Shown piece after piece: positions 1-9,552 of a stretch of DNA of 64,000 nucleotides. Numbering within the stretch: position 1 is the first letter of the stretch; every line of letters starts with the position of its first letter. The stretch covers positions 1,116,001 to 1,180,000 of the forward strand of contig NZ_BNAG01000001.1 in NCBI RefSeq assembly GCF_014653175.1, given 5' to 3'. The notes beneath the pieces were generated by a model, which saw nothing but the letters and a program-made list of their open reading frames with translations, made no database searches and was not told where the DNA came from. The translations under genes were made by a program, and so were the position numbers. The DNA comes from Roseivirga thermotolerans (lineage in GTDB: Bacteria; Bacteroidota; Bacteroidia; Cytophagales; Cyclobacteriaceae).

Positions 1-852
1 TATAGTTCTGGTAATGTTGGGGTTGGTACAAGCTCTCCTTCCGAAAAACTTCATATAGTAGGGAGTATAAGGCTTGAGAATGGATTTGATATCATTTCAA
101 ATGACAACTTCGCCATCAATGATGGCGTCTATGATCGCTTTATTTATAACTCCGGTAACTATTATAGAGCAAAATCCATCCACGCTTTTTATAAGGAGAA
201 TACCGAATTGATGCGACTGACGGAGAATGGTCATCTAGGTATTGGTACCACTACTCCTTCAGATAAACTACATGTATCAGGTGGCGGTATAATTTTACAC
301 AACCTGGGGCGAGACCAAGACAACTCCAACATTATCAAAATTTCAGAAGGGACAAGCGATCAATTCTTCTTACAGGGAATGTTTGCCGGAATAGGCTCAA
401 CAGGCAACTCCATAAGGTTTAAATCAGCTTGGCAAGACGATCTACTATTTATGAGAGGTGACGGCAAGATTGGAATCGGCACCTCCTCCCCGTCTGAAAA
501 ACTCGAAGTCAACGGTACCATCCGCTCCAAAAAGGTTAAAGTTGAGGCATCGCCTTGGCCTGACTACGTTTTCTCCTCAGATTACAAACTCAGACCCTTA
601 AACGAGCTGGAACAATTTGTCCAGCAAAACCAGCACCTACCCGAAGTGCCCTCTGCCAAAGAAATAGAAGCCAATGGTCAAGACTTGGGAGATATTCAAG
701 TGGTGCTTTTAAAAAAGATTGAGGAGTTGACGTTGTATGTGATTGATCAAGACAAGAGAGATAAAGAGCAGCAAATTCTTATTGAAAGGCTGCTATCTGA
801 GAACACCTCTCTTAAAAAAGAAATTGAAATCATTAAAAACCAAAAACAATAA
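1..852 (+). CDS. Fibre-like surface protein, array copy 1 (5' end outside window)
   Basis: The reading frame is open from base 1, so the start and signal peptide lie upstream; the in-frame ATG at 208 is internal, because the codons before it already encode a VGVGTSSPSEKL repeat. The visible 283 residues hold three GxxGIGT-type repeats (window start, about residue 78, about residue 156), then the constant block with [35 protein letters not shown] and [11 protein letters not shown], and a short heptad-rich tail ending IKNQKQ. The constant block and coiled coil resemble C-terminal regions of Bacteroidota proteins often labelled tail-fibre or S74-chaperone-like. Trimeric assembly or self-processing is possible but not shown. 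Confidence 0.85.
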   Translation, partial: YSSGNVGVGTSSPSEKLHIVGSIRLENGFDIISNDNFAINDGVYDRFIYNSGNYYRAKSIHAFYKENTELMRLTENGHLGIGTTTPSDKLHVSGGGIILHNLGRDQDNSNIIKISEGTSDQFFLQGMFAGIGSTGNSIRFKSAWQDDLLFMRGDGKIGIGTSSPSEKLEVNGTIRSKKVKVEASPWPDYVFSSDYKLRPLNELEQFVQQNQHLPEVPSAKEIEANGQDLGDIQVVLLKKIEELTLYVIDQDKRDKEQQILIERLLSENTSLKKEIEIIKNQKQ

Positions 853-857
853 ACATT

Positions 858-1748
858 ATGAAAAAGCTCATTTACTCTGTTCTTATTCTTTTATCTTCTA
901 CTTGGATGTTTGCTCAAGGCACAAGAATCGACTTAAGTCCCCTGTACTATAATTCGGGCAGTGTCAACGTAGGTGGATTCAGTAATCAAGGCCTGATTGT
1001 TAGACATCTTTATGGAAAAGAGCCTAATACAATAAATCAAGATGACCTGTATCTAAATTATGCCAATGGAAAAGCAATCTATGTTGGGTACGGTGGAACG
1101 AATTCTAATTTATATGTGAGTGGAACGATTTACTCAAATACCAACTATGGACTAATTCTATCTCCGGTAAGCGGTGATGCAGTTATTAAAAGAGGCAATT
1201 CTGGCAACCTCATGATCAGTTCTGGTGGTACGGGAACAGATGTAAGGTTCAATTATAATTATGGGGGAGGTAGTGGTGGAATCCGTATCTACGATGGGGG
1301 TATTAGCAATCATGCTCAATTAAAGGTTAACTCAAGTGGCAATCTATCCATCATTCCCACTGGAGACAAAGTACTTTTTGAAAGCGATATTGAGACCAAG
1401 AAAGTCAAAGTAACCCAAACTCCAGGTAACTGGCCAGACTATGTCTTTTCCTCTGCATACAACCTCAGGCCATTAATCGAGCTAGAGCATTTTATCCAGC
1501 AAAATCAACACCTACCCGAAGTACCTTCTGCCCAAGAGATTGAAACCAACGGTCAGGACTTGGGAGATATTCAAGTGGTGCTTTTGAAGAAGATTGAGGA
1601 GTTGACATTGTATGTGATTGAGCTGGAAGACGGTAGACAGAAGCTGGAAGCCGATAATTCACAACTCAAGGTTGAAAATTCAGAGATGAAAGCCCTGTTT
1701 CTGGATTTGAAGAAAGAGATTGAATCCATTAAAAACCACAAACAATAA
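858..1748 (+). CDS. Fibre-like surface protein, array copy 2
   Basis: A 296-residue secreted protein. Residues 1-19 form a signal peptide ending FAQ. The middle is glycine-, serine- and asparagine-rich beta-type sequence, and it is the only array member without a clear GIGTxxP repeat; a degenerate SGSVNVGG stands where copies 3, 5 and 8 have SGNVGIG. The constant block starts near residue 179 ([17 protein letters not shown]), with [20 protein letters not shown] around residues 217-236 and [13 protein letters not shown] after it. The tail is a charged coiled coil (about 245-296) ending IKNHKQ. The start lies five bases after the previous stop, with no Shine-Dalgarno, so translation may be coupled. 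Cell-surface or extracellular fibre is inferred. Confidence 0.85.
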   Translation: MKKLIYSVLILLSSTWMFAQGTRIDLSPLYYNSGSVNVGGFSNQGLIVRHLYGKEPNTINQDDLYLNYANGKAIYVGYGGTNSNLYVSGTIYSNTNYGLILSPVSGDAVIKRGNSGNLMISSGGTGTDVRFNYNYGGGSGGIRIYDGGISNHAQLKVNSSGNLSIIPTGDKVLFESDIETKKVKVTQTPGNWPDYVFSSAYNLRPLIELEHFIQQNQHLPEVPSAQEIETNGQDLGDIQVVLLKKIEELTLYVIELEDGRQKLEADNSQLKVENSEMKALFLDLKKEIESIKNHKQ

Positions 1749-1753
1749 ACATT

Positions 1754-2740
1754 ATGAAAAAGCTTATCTATTCACTTCTTATACTTTTCTCATCAAATCT
1801 AGCATTTGCTCAATGGACAACCAGTGGTTCCAACATCTACTACAATTCTGGTAACGTAGGTATAGGAGTAATATCACCCGTTGATAAGCTTGATATTAAT
1901 GGGAATATTTCGACCAATGGAATTCTAAAGATATCTAAAAGTGGTGCAGGAGGTGCTCAATTGAGACTTTACAATACTTATGGTTCCTCGGAAGATTGGA
2001 GAATTCAAGCAGGTATTCCCGCGATAAGCGATAATACTTTAGCCATTCAGACCATAAGTAATTCTACCACTCATTTTGCTATTAAAAATGATGGTAGTGT
2101 AGGTATTGGGACTTCTTCACCAACAGGCAAGTTTCAAAGTTATATTAGTGCAACACGTTATTTTGGGCATAATGTTAATGGGGCTGACCTCTCTGTTCTG
2201 AGTGATAATAATACTGCTCCTGTCTTTAAGGTCGTAGGAACCGGAAATGCTGATCTTGTAAATATTCTAGATGGTAGTACCGAGGTCTTTACCATAAAGG
2301 ATGGTGGTCAAGTAGGAATAGGCACAACCTCACCCTCTGTGAAACTAGAAGTCAATGGCAACGCCTTATTCCAAGGCAACATTGAGTCCATGAAAGTTAA
2401 GGTCACACAAGACCCTGGCAATTGGCCAGATTACGTCTTCTCACCCAACTTTAAACTTAGAACCTTAACCGAGTTGGAAACTTATATCCAACAAAATCAA
2501 CACCTACCCGAAGTGCCCTCTGCCAAAGAAATAGAAGCCAATGGTCAAGACTTGGGTGATATTCAGGCAGTTCTCTTGAAGAAGATTGAAGAGTTGACGC
2601 TCTACCTTATTCAGGAGAATAAGGAAAACTCAAACCTCAAAGAGCAAATCACAAAAGTAGAAGATGAAAATCAAGAACTAAGAGAAATGCTTCAGGAAAT
2701 AAAGAAGGAAATTGAAACTATCAAAAACGACAAACAATAA
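1754..2740 (+). CDS. Fibre-like surface protein, array copy 3
   Basis: A 328-residue secreted protein with a signal peptide (cleavage near AFA-QW, residue 18) and a mature N-terminus [19 protein letters not shown] that is shared almost exactly with copies 5 and 8. It has three GIG-type repeats: near residues 33-50, at about 115-125, and just before the constant block at about 190-205. The constant block contains [16 protein letters not shown] and [20 protein letters not shown], followed by [11 protein letters not shown]. The tail ([14 protein letters not shown]...) is coiled coil and closely resembles that of copy 6. The 3' half is mosaic: one segment matches copy 1 and the next matches copy 4. 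Function inferred as surface fibre. Confidence 0.85.
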   Translation: MKKLIYSLLILFSSNLAFAQWTTSGSNIYYNSGNVGIGVISPVDKLDINGNISTNGILKISKSGAGGAQLRLYNTYGSSEDWRIQAGIPAISDNTLAIQTISNSTTHFAIKNDGSVGIGTSSPTGKFQSYISATRYFGHNVNGADLSVLSDNNTAPVFKVVGTGNADLVNILDGSTEVFTIKDGGQVGIGTTSPSVKLEVNGNALFQGNIESMKVKVTQDPGNWPDYVFSPNFKLRTLTELETYIQQNQHLPEVPSAKEIEANGQDLGDIQAVLLKKIEELTLYLIQENKENSNLKEQITKVEDENQELREMLQEIKKEIETIKNDKQ

Positions 2741-2745
2741 ACATT

Positions 2746-4068
2746 ATGAAGAAGATCATCTACGCCCCAATTTTTCTTTTCTTTTCGGTATTTACCTTCG
2801 CTCAAAACTCATTTCCAAGCTCAGGGCAGGCCAATATTGACTATGATGCTGCGGCCGCTTTAAAAATCAAGAACTGGAATAGATTTGGATCTACTAATGG
2901 CGGACATTATCCATACTGGGGCATGGGTATTGAGCATACGAATGCGGGATGGAACAGTTTTCAGTCAACTATTAGAGGATCCTTGATTCTTAATTGGGGA
3001 AATGCAATTCATTTTTCCAGTGCTCCAGCCAATACTACCAACGCCTCCTTAACAACTCATATGTCCATTAATACGCTTAATGGGAATGTGGGTATTGGAA
3101 CAACAACCCCAAGCGCGAACTTGGAAATCTTTGGTACTGAACCTTCATTAAGGATAAGACCTTCTAGCCCGGATGAGCATGCACGCTTAAAATTGGATTG
3201 GGGGACAACTGATGATTCTGGTCTTGAACTTTCTTATCATCCCAATTCTGCCGTTGGTTTTATTGATAACAAGTATGAAAATGAACCCAATAGGGTTTGG
3301 GGCGATATTCAGTTTAGGAGAAGAGACTCAGGTGTTATGACACCCACGATGACACTCAAGGCAGAAACGGGTTTTGTAGGAATCGGTACTACTTCCCCTA
3401 GTGCCAAATTTGATTTAAGAGACGGGCATTTGTATGTTGGAGATGACACATTTAATAACCCCGGAAGTTGGGGGGCCACAATAAACCTAGATGATAATGT
3501 TCATTCACGTATTCTGATTGAAGAGCGAGCTACTGGAGTTCAAACATCTTTGTGGGCTCACACTGGGGGCAATGCAAAGGTTGGGACTATTTCCAATCAC
3601 AATTTTGGGATTATTACTAATGGTCGTGAAAAGCTTACAGTTCTGACTAATGGCAGTGTTGGGATTGGTACCGTATCTCCTAATGAAAAACTGGAGGTGA
3701 ACGGCAACGCACTTTTCCAAGGTAATATAGAATCCATGAAGGTAAAGGTTACCCAAACCCCGGGTAACTGGCCTGACTACGTTTTCTCCTCAGATTACAA
3801 ACTCAGACCCTTAAACGAACTTGAGCATTTTATCATGCAAAACCAGCACCTACCTGAAGTGCCTTCTGCTCAGGAGATAGAAGCTAACGGCCAAGACTTG
3901 GGGGATATTCAGGCAGTTCTCTTGAAGAAGATTGAAGAGTTGACATTGTATGCCATCCAGCAAGAAAAGAGACTTGAGACTTCAGATGCCAGATATCATA
4001 AGTTGGAAAGCCAATACAATGAGCTTAAAGTTCTTTTACAAGAAATCATCAAAAACCAAAAACAATAA
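2746..4068 (+). CDS. Fibre-like surface protein, array copy 4 (longest)
   Basis: At 440 residues this is the longest array member. The signal peptide ends FAQ near residue 20. The middle has three GIG-type repeats ([47 protein letters not shown]) separated by unique beta-rich segments. The constant block has [36 protein letters not shown] and [11 protein letters not shown]. The tail is a coiled coil ending IKNQKQ. Bases 3811-3917 are identical to 6931-7037 in copy 7, while the bases just upstream match copies 1, 5 and 8 instead, which points to recombination between copies. Upstream spacer is the standard five bases. Confidence 0.85.
   Translation: MKKIIYAPIFLFFSVFTFAQNSFPSSGQANIDYDAAAALKIKNWNRFGSTNGGHYPYWGMGIEHTNAGWNSFQSTIRGSLILNWGNAIHFSSAPANTTNASLTTHMSINTLNGNVGIGTTTPSANLEIFGTEPSLRIRPSSPDEHARLKLDWGTTDDSGLELSYHPNSAVGFIDNKYENEPNRVWGDIQFRRRDSGVMTPTMTLKAETGFVGIGTTSPSAKFDLRDGHLYVGDDTFNNPGSWGATINLDDNVHSRILIEERATGVQTSLWAHTGGNAKVGTISNHNFGIITNGREKLTVLTNGSVGIGTVSPNEKLEVNGNALFQGNIESMKVKVTQTPGNWPDYVFSSDYKLRPLNELEHFIMQNQHLPEVPSAQEIEANGQDLGDIQAVLLKKIEELTLYAIQQEKRLETSDARYHKLESQYNELKVLLQEIIKNQKQ
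3811..3917 (+). repeat. 107-bp block identical to 6931-7037 (gene-conversion tract)
   Basis: Bases 3811-3917 in copy 4 and 6931-7037 in copy 7 are identical, covering [20 protein letters not shown] through GQDLGDIQA. The bases immediately before differ: copy 4 there follows the copy 1/5/8 version. Identity with sharp edges between otherwise diverged paralogues is the expected mark of recent recombination or gene conversion. Confidence 0.85.
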
Positions 4069-4073
4069 ATACT

Positions 4074-5147
4074 ATGAAAAAACTTGTCTACGCACTTCTT
4101 ATACTTCTTTCATCAACTCTAGCATTTGCTCAATGGACAACAAGTGTTTCAGGTATTTACTATAATTCCGGTAAGGTTGGTATCGGTACTGCCACACCTA
4201 CAGAGAAACTGACTGTAGCAGGCAATATAAGGCTTTCCAACTATGCCTATCAGGAATTTACAATTGGCAATACTAAAGGCTATATATGGGGTAATCATGA
4301 CTACAGTGGTACAGCAGGAGCTTTTCAGGATGATTTGGTTATTTCAGCTAACTGGCAAGGTGTAAATTCTAATAGTGACAATATTGTCAATTCCAGTAGT
4401 TTCCTTAGAAATGGAGCAATAAGTGTAGGTAGACATGGAATAAGATTTTTTATGTCTGACAATTCTACATCTGCTCCAAGTGAACGCATGACTATTGCAT
4501 CTAATGGCAATGTTGGTATAGCAACTTCCAGCCCAGGAAAACTTTTGGAATTGGGATCTAATACTGGCCGTCAAGGCTATATTCGTTTAAGAAGTCCAGG
4601 AAACTCTTATGAGGGTAATATATATCACACTTCAGACTATAGTCTATATTTTGATACCAATAGTAATCAAAGACCTATAAGGATTGATGGGTCTGCACTG
4701 ATTACGGGTATGACAGGCAACGTTGGTGTAGGAACCACCTCCCCAAATGAAAAACTCGAAGTTAACGGCACCATCCGCTCCAAAAAGGTTAAAGTTGAGG
4801 CATCGCCTTGGCCTGACTACGTTTTCTCCTCAGATTACAAACTCAGACCCTTAAAAGAGCTGGAACAATTTGTCCAGCAAAACCAACACCTGCCAGAGGT
4901 ACCATCTGCTCAAGAGATAGAAGCCAACGGTCAGGACTTGGGAGATATTCAGGCAGTGTTATTGAAGAAGATTGAGGAGTTGACTTTGTATACTATTGAG
5001 CAGGAAAAAAGACTTGAGACTTCAGATGCCAGATTTCAGTCTTTAGATTCCAAATATCAGAAGTTGGAGAGTGAGAATGCAGAGTTGAAAACAATGCTTC
5101 TTGAGATGAAGAAAGAAATTGAAACCATTAAAAACCAAAAACAATAA
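4074..5147 (+). CDS. Fibre-like surface protein, array copy 5
   Basis: A 357-residue secreted protein. The signal peptide ends AFAQ and the mature start [19 protein letters not shown] is shared with copies 3 and 8. Further repeats are [16 protein letters not shown] and [17 protein letters not shown], the last leading directly into [19 protein letters not shown]. That segment is almost base-for-base the same as in copies 1 and 8. The coiled-coil tail ([19 protein letters not shown]) is nearly the same as in copy 7, so the two ends have different closest relatives. The preceding spacer is atact rather than acatt. Function inferred as surface fibre. Confidence 0.85.
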   Translation: MKKLVYALLILLSSTLAFAQWTTSVSGIYYNSGKVGIGTATPTEKLTVAGNIRLSNYAYQEFTIGNTKGYIWGNHDYSGTAGAFQDDLVISANWQGVNSNSDNIVNSSSFLRNGAISVGRHGIRFFMSDNSTSAPSERMTIASNGNVGIATSSPGKLLELGSNTGRQGYIRLRSPGNSYEGNIYHTSDYSLYFDTNSNQRPIRIDGSALITGMTGNVGVGTTSPNEKLEVNGTIRSKKVKVEASPWPDYVFSSDYKLRPLKELEQFVQQNQHLPEVPSAQEIEANGQDLGDIQAVLLKKIEELTLYTIEQEKRLETSDARFQSLDSKYQKLESENAELKTMLLEMKKEIETIKNQKQ

Positions 5148-5152
5148 ACATT

Positions 5153-6133
5153 ATGAAGAAGACACTTTTATCAGCGATCGTACTATTTATCAATTCATTT
5201 ATGCTGGCCCAAAGCAATACTTTTCCATCAAGTGGAAATGTGGGTATTGGTACTTCAAGCCCAGCATATAAGTTAGATGTAAAAGGAAGTGGTTGGATTG
5301 GTAATGGACTGAATGATGGGATTTACGTTGGTACTGGAAATCACGCTATTTGGACTCGTACTGGTAATACTCTTGGAAAGCTTGTCCTCTTTTCTGGCAA
5401 TGCCGATCGACTGACTATTGATGGTGATAATGGTTATGTTGGGATTGGGACTTCCTCTCCAACAAAACTACTTGAAGTCAATGGGGATACCAGAATTGGA
5501 AATCTTACATCAAGAAACTATCTCAAACTTTCATCATCACTATGGCCAGAGGTAAGATTTCAGACTCCGAGCAATGATGAAAGTATTCGGCTTGGTATGG
5601 CTCATTCCAATGATTCAAATTATGGAATTGAAGTAGGTGATTTCTATGTGTGGTCAGATTTAGTTAATCAAATGCCTTTAATAGTCAGAAGAAATGGAGA
5701 TTTATCCCTAAGTCTTCAAGGGGGTAACGTTGGTATTGGAATGTCATCTCCAAACGAAAAGCTTGAAGTCAACGGCACCATACGCTCCAAAAAAGTAAAA
5801 GTAGAAGCAACCGGTTGGCCTGACTACGTTTTCTCCTCACATTACAAACTCAGACCCTTAAAAGAGCTGGAACAATTTGTCCAGCAAAACCAGCACCTAC
5901 CCGAAGTGCCCTCTGCCAAAGAAATAGAAGCCAATGGCCAGGACTTGGGAGATATTCAAGTGGTGCTTTTAAAAAAGATTGAGGAGTTGACGCTATACCT
6001 TATTCAGGAGAATAATGAAAACTCAAACCTCAAAGAGCAAATCACAAGAGTGGAAGGCGAAAATCAGGAATTAAGAGAAGTGCTTGAGGAACTGAAGAAG
6101 GAAATAGAAGCTATTAAAAATCAAAAACAATAA
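5153..6133 (+). CDS. Fibre-like surface protein, array copy 6
   Basis: A 326-residue secreted protein with a signal peptide (MLAQS near residue 20) and a short mature N-terminus running straight into [20 protein letters not shown]. Two more repeats follow ([17 protein letters not shown] and [17 protein letters not shown]). The constant block carries [20 protein letters not shown], with a histidine in place of aspartate (SSHYKLRPL) compared with its paralogues, then [20 protein letters not shown] and [11 protein letters not shown]. The tail [14 protein letters not shown]... is shared with copy 3 and ends IKNQKQ. Same inferred role as its neighbours. Confidence 0.85.
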   Translation: MKKTLLSAIVLFINSFMLAQSNTFPSSGNVGIGTSSPAYKLDVKGSGWIGNGLNDGIYVGTGNHAIWTRTGNTLGKLVLFSGNADRLTIDGDNGYVGIGTSSPTKLLEVNGDTRIGNLTSRNYLKLSSSLWPEVRFQTPSNDESIRLGMAHSNDSNYGIEVGDFYVWSDLVNQMPLIVRRNGDLSLSLQGGNVGIGMSSPNEKLEVNGTIRSKKVKVEATGWPDYVFSSHYKLRPLKELEQFVQQNQHLPEVPSAKEIEANGQDLGDIQVVLLKKIEELTLYLIQENNENSNLKEQITRVEGENQELREVLEELKKEIEAIKNQKQ

Positions 6134-6138
6134 ACACT

Positions 6139-7227
6139 ATGAAAAAGACTCTTTATTGTCTGCTCATTTTTTTCTCTTCCGTTCTGGTCTGCGCTCAATC
6201 AACGGTTATTTCTGATCGTCTTCAATTCGCAGGAACCAATACTTTAAATACAAGTCTAACTCATGGGCAAATAATCTCATATAATTGGGGGAGCCTCCAA
6301 TTAGCCAGTAGATCAAATGCTGATAAACATATGTCTTTTCATACAGGAATCGGAGCTATTGAGAGAGTCAGAATTGAACCTAATGGGAACGTGGGAGTAG
6401 GAACTACAACCCCTTCTTCAATACTCCATGTCAATGCTCCCATAAATCACTACTCAGACGATGGCTCAAAAAGCACACTTAAACTTGCTTACAATAACAC
6501 TGATTACGCAAGACATTTTATTGGAACAAACTGGGACTATTACATTGAAAACCCATATTCAAGCACGGCAAGGGGTGGGGTTCATATTCGCACGGCCGGA
6601 GTCACTCGAATGAGTATTGCAAAAGACGGCCGCATCGGCATAGGAACTAATACTCCAACGGCATCACTTGATATAAATAATGGAATATTAAAGGTTAGGG
6701 GTAATTCATCACTTGGTCAGGAATCCGCAAGGTTTATTGTAGACACAGGTACTTCATCCGGCCATGTATTAATGGTGTTGAGAAATACTCCTAATGGTGA
6801 GGTTTTAAGGGTTAATGGAAGTGGCTCAATGATTCTCAATGGAGATTTAGAATCTAAAAAAGTCAAAGTCACCCAAACCCCGGGTAACTGGCCTGACTAC
6901 GTGTTCTCTTCAGATTACAAGCTCAGGCCATTAAACGAACTTGAGCATTTTATCATGCAAAACCAGCACCTACCTGAAGTGCCTTCTGCTCAGGAGATAG
7001 AAGCTAACGGCCAAGACTTGGGGGATATTCAGGCAGTGCTTTTAAAGAAAATTGAGGAGTTGACGCTTTATACCATTGAGCAAGAGAAAAGACTTCAGAC
7101 TTCAGATGCCAGATTTCAGGCTTTAGATTCCAAATATCAGAAATTGGAGAGCGAAAATAATGGGTTAAAAAGTCTGCTTCTCGAAATGAAGAAAGAGATT
7201 GAAACTATTAAAAACCAAAAACAATAA
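6139..7227 (+). CDS. Fibre-like surface protein, array copy 7
   Basis: A 362-residue secreted protein. The signal peptide ends VCAQS near residue 20. Repeats are [17 protein letters not shown] and [16 protein letters not shown]. The segment before the constant block ([20 protein letters not shown]) lacks the usual [10 protein letters not shown] lead-in. The constant block is of the copy 4 type ([20 protein letters not shown]), with a 107-base stretch identical to copy 4. The tail ([19 protein letters not shown]) matches copy 5. The upstream spacer is acact. Function inferred as surface fibre. Confidence 0.85.
   Translation: MKKTLYCLLIFFSSVLVCAQSTVISDRLQFAGTNTLNTSLTHGQIISYNWGSLQLASRSNADKHMSFHTGIGAIERVRIEPNGNVGVGTTTPSSILHVNAPINHYSDDGSKSTLKLAYNNTDYARHFIGTNWDYYIENPYSSTARGGVHIRTAGVTRMSIAKDGRIGIGTNTPTASLDINNGILKVRGNSSLGQESARFIVDTGTSSGHVLMVLRNTPNGEVLRVNGSGSMILNGDLESKKVKVTQTPGNWPDYVFSSDYKLRPLNELEHFIMQNQHLPEVPSAQEIEANGQDLGDIQAVLLKKIEELTLYTIEQEKRLQTSDARFQALDSKYQKLESENNGLKSLLLEMKKEIETIKNQKQ
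6931..7037 (+). repeat. 107-bp block identical to 3811-3917
   Basis: Partner of the identical block in array copy 4. Both flanks diverge at silent positions (position 6930 against 3810; position 7038 against 3918), which gives the tract defined edges. Confidence 0.85.
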
Positions 7228-7232
7228 ACATT

Positions 7233-8186
7233 ATGAAAAAGGCTCTTTATTCCCTACTAATTCTTCTTGCTACAACTTCCTTATTTGCTCAATGGACAAC
7301 CAGTGGATCGGATATATATTATAATTCTGGTAATGTTGGGATTGGTTTAGACGACCCTCGAGTTAAACTCCAAATATCAGGTTCTGTTGAATCGCATGGG
7401 GCTCTAATATCAAAATTTAGTAATCTAAGTCCCAGTGATTTCATTACAAGTAATACTTATCGAAGTTTTACTGCCTCTGCTTATACAGATGGGAGTGGAG
7501 TTTCCATCAGTAGATATTTTAATTATCGGTCAGTACATGGAGGATATGTAGATTATAATTCTCAGGGTTATGGATTCTACAGTCAGGGTGCTTATCCTCG
7601 GATGTTCATGGAAGTCATTTCGGGAAACCATGGGGCGTATGGTTACTTGCCAAGTGACTCCCCAGTAAGAAATGGCTATATCTATCAGCAGATTAAAGGG
7701 CCTTCGGGGAGTGGTTTAAGTACTCCAATCAAAGCGACATCCTCCAATTCATCTTTTTTATGGGGTGTTAAATCAAATGGTGATCTCATTGTTGATCATA
7801 ATGTTGGTATTGGCACGACATCACCCTCAGAAAAACTCGAAGTCAACGGCACCATCCGCTCCAAAAAGGTTAAAGTTGAGGCATCGCCTTGGCCTGACTA
7901 CGTTTTCTCCTCAGATTACAAACTCAGACCCTTAAAAGAGCTGGAACAATTTGTCCAGCAAAACCAGCACCTACCCGAAGTGCCCTCTGCCAAAGAAATA
8001 GAAATAAATGGCCAAGATTTGGGAGATATTCAGGCAGTTCTTTTGAAAAAGATTGAGGAGTTAACTTTGTATCTCATTGATGAGAATAAAGAAAACGAAG
8101 CCTTAAAAAAGGAGAATCAAGACCTAAAAGAATTGTTATTGAGCTTGAAGCAAGATGTAGAAATTCTAAAAACCAAAGTGAACTAA
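7233..8186 (+). CDS. Fibre-like surface protein, array copy 8 (last)
   Basis: A 317-residue secreted protein that closes the array. The signal peptide ends LFAQ and the mature start [19 protein letters not shown] is shared with copies 3 and 5. The middle is tyrosine- and serine-rich and has no internal GIG repeat until [17 protein letters not shown] directly before [19 protein letters not shown]. The constant block is of the copy 1 type, and the coiled coil ends differently from the others (LKTKVN). No array-type junction follows; a gene on the opposite strand ends two bases downstream. Confidence 0.85.
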   Translation: MKKALYSLLILLATTSLFAQWTTSGSDIYYNSGNVGIGLDDPRVKLQISGSVESHGALISKFSNLSPSDFITSNTYRSFTASAYTDGSGVSISRYFNYRSVHGGYVDYNSQGYGFYSQGAYPRMFMEVISGNHGAYGYLPSDSPVRNGYIYQQIKGPSGSGLSTPIKATSSNSSFLWGVKSNGDLIVDHNVGIGTTSPSEKLEVNGTIRSKKVKVEASPWPDYVFSSDYKLRPLKELEQFVQQNQHLPEVPSAKEIEINGQDLGDIQAVLLKKIEELTLYLIDENKENEALKKENQDLKELLLSLKQDVEILKTKVN

Positions 8187-8187
8187 A

Positions 8188-8619
8188 TCACTTTGGCTTA
8201 AAAAACATAGTTAGGATTCTCATTAAAAAGTATCCTGCAAATGGCAGAATGGGTGTGGCATAAGTATATGCCCACCAAATTTCAGAGGCATTATCCTGTC
8301 CGCTGAAGCTGGCCGACCAGTTGCCTGAAAGCAGATAGGTTACGGGAATCCAAAGAACTCCTAGAACTAAGCTCGCTAGAACACAGATTCGAAATACTTT
8401 AAGCGGAATTGGATGAACTTTCCTGGTACTTCTAATGATGAGAAAGTTGAGAGGAAACAGCACGAACATAACCGCAGTCATTAAGTTGCCCCAAGGCAAA
8501 CTACCTCCTTCCACGACCGGCATGGTCAATAGGGGCGATCCTGTGGCCAGTGAGGTTATCACAAACATCTGAATGAGCACTGAGGCAAGAAAGAAGTATT
8601 TGATTCGTTTATTGTTCAT
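8188..8619 (-). CDS. Small four-helix integral membrane protein, function unknown
   Basis: A 143-residue hydrophobic protein with about four membrane segments (near residues 8-25, 42-62, 75-95 and 115-137) and short polar loops. I do not recognise the family. The chosen start is the ATG at 8619 (MNNKRIKYF); a longer frame from 8658 would run through the divergent gene's start region and adds a poor N-terminus. It ends two bases from the array's last gene (convergent) and its start is only 22 bases from the divergent SUMF1-type gene, so the two starts must share a very compact promoter region. No catalytic motif is visible. Confidence 0.7.
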   Translation of the reverse strand: MNNKRIKYFFLASVLIQMFVITSLATGSPLLTMPVVEGGSLPWGNLMTAVMFVLFPLNFLIIRSTRKVHPIPLKVFRICVLASLVLGVLWIPVTYLLSGNWSASFSGQDNASEIWWAYTYATPILPFAGYFLMRILTMFFKPK

Positions 8620-8641
8620 CTTAAACTTCAACTTAAAAACA

Positions 8642-9508
8642 ATGAACAAAGCTAACACACTTTTGCTGGCAATACTGCTATTCTCAACACCATCATTCGC
8701 TCAAAATAAAGCTCCTCAAATTCCTGATATACTTTCCGAGAAACACTGGGCGTACATTCCTGGACATGCAGGTGAGGCTGGATTTTATATGGCAAAGTTT
8801 GAGACAAGAGTAGTAGACTACAGGAGGTTTTATGGAGATGGTGGAGAAAAGAACACTAAACATGAACCAGAAGTAAGTGTCTGGAACTTTCGGAAAAACC
8901 TCGATGAATCCAAGCTCATGCACTACTATGAGCATACAGCTTTTGACAATTATCCAATTGTTGGTGTAGACTTAAGTGATGCCAAAGCCTATGCTGAATG
9001 GCTTACTGTAGCATATAATAATCAACCGAAACGTGAGTTCAAGAAAGTCCTTTTCCGCTTGCCAACTGAACAAGAATGGGAATGGGCAGCTCGAGGAGGT
9101 AATGATGTTGCTCCTTTTCCCTGGGGTGGACCTTACATTAGAAACTCTAAAGGAGATATTCTCGCCAATATTTTAAGAGTAAGTGACACCAACATAATCA
9201 GCCAAGTTCAAGAAGGTGGTTCAATTGAATTTAGCCTTGCTCAGGAACAGATTGACAAAGTCAACCCCACCAGCTACACGAGCCCGGTAAATCAATTTAT
9301 GCCAAATCGCTATGGCTTGTACAACATGAGCGGCAATGTGAGTGAAATGACAACCTCACCTTATAGTGAAGGAAAAAATTCAACAGTGGCTAAAGGAGGA
9401 AGTTATCTTCAAACACCCTATTGGGCTATGATAAGTTCAAGACAGGAGTTCTCCAAGCCAACTGCTTATACTGGTTTCAGATTGGTAATGATGGTGGTTG
9501 AGAAGTAG
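8642..9508 (+). CDS. Secreted SUMF1/FGE-fold protein without cysteines
   Basis: A 288-residue protein with a signal peptide ending SFAQ (about residue 21). The mature part has the formylglycine-generating-enzyme (SUMF1) fold signature: an early YMAKFETRVVDYRRF (the usual E-V-T position), FRLPTEQEWEWAARGG near residue 140, and a C-terminal GLYNMSGNVSEM...KGGSYL...TGFRLVM. The active-site cysteines of true formylglycine-generating enzymes are missing; the protein contains no cysteine. It is therefore probably a binding or structural member, like GldJ/GldK-type proteins of this phylum, rather than a sulfatase-activating oxidase. The ATG at 8642 is chosen because it begins the signal peptide; the frame extends upstream to 8573 but only through non-signal sequence. 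Confidence 0.8.
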   Translation: MNKANTLLLAILLFSTPSFAQNKAPQIPDILSEKHWAYIPGHAGEAGFYMAKFETRVVDYRRFYGDGGEKNTKHEPEVSVWNFRKNLDESKLMHYYEHTAFDNYPIVGVDLSDAKAYAEWLTVAYNNQPKREFKKVLFRLPTEQEWEWAARGGNDVAPFPWGGPYIRNSKGDILANILRVSDTNIISQVQEGGSIEFSLAQEQIDKVNPTSYTSPVNQFMPNRYGLYNMSGNVSEMTTSPYSEGKNSTVAKGGSYLQTPYWAMISSRQEFSKPTAYTGFRLVMMVVEK

Positions 9509-9552
9509 TTTTATGTTTGAAGTCACTTTGAACTTAAAACATTGAACTAGGA

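Larger units (their letters stand above)
1..8186 (+). repeat. Tandem array of eight paralogous secreted fibre-like protein genes
   Basis: Eight consecutive + strand genes share one architecture: signal peptide, variable middle with GxVGIGTxxPxxKLxVxG repeats, constant C-terminal block and coiled coil. All seven junctions have exactly five bases between the stop TAA and the next ATG (acatt five times, atact once, acact once), and the flanking bases (aaaaacaataaacattatg) are nearly invariant. The last gene lacks the usual ...IKNQKQ ending, which marks the end of the array. The left end lies outside the window, so the true copy number is unknown. The paralogues were probably produced by tandem duplication and are probably transcribed together; neither is shown directly. 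Confidence 0.9.

Noticed and set aside
208-852. ATG at 208 as start of the first array gene
   Set aside because: The frame is open from base 1 and already encodes a GVGTSSPSEKL repeat, so the start lies outside the window.
3950-4165. Short frames crossing array junctions (also 743-952)
   Set aside because: They are produced by the conserved junction sequence in a wrong frame and lack start signals or conserved protein features.
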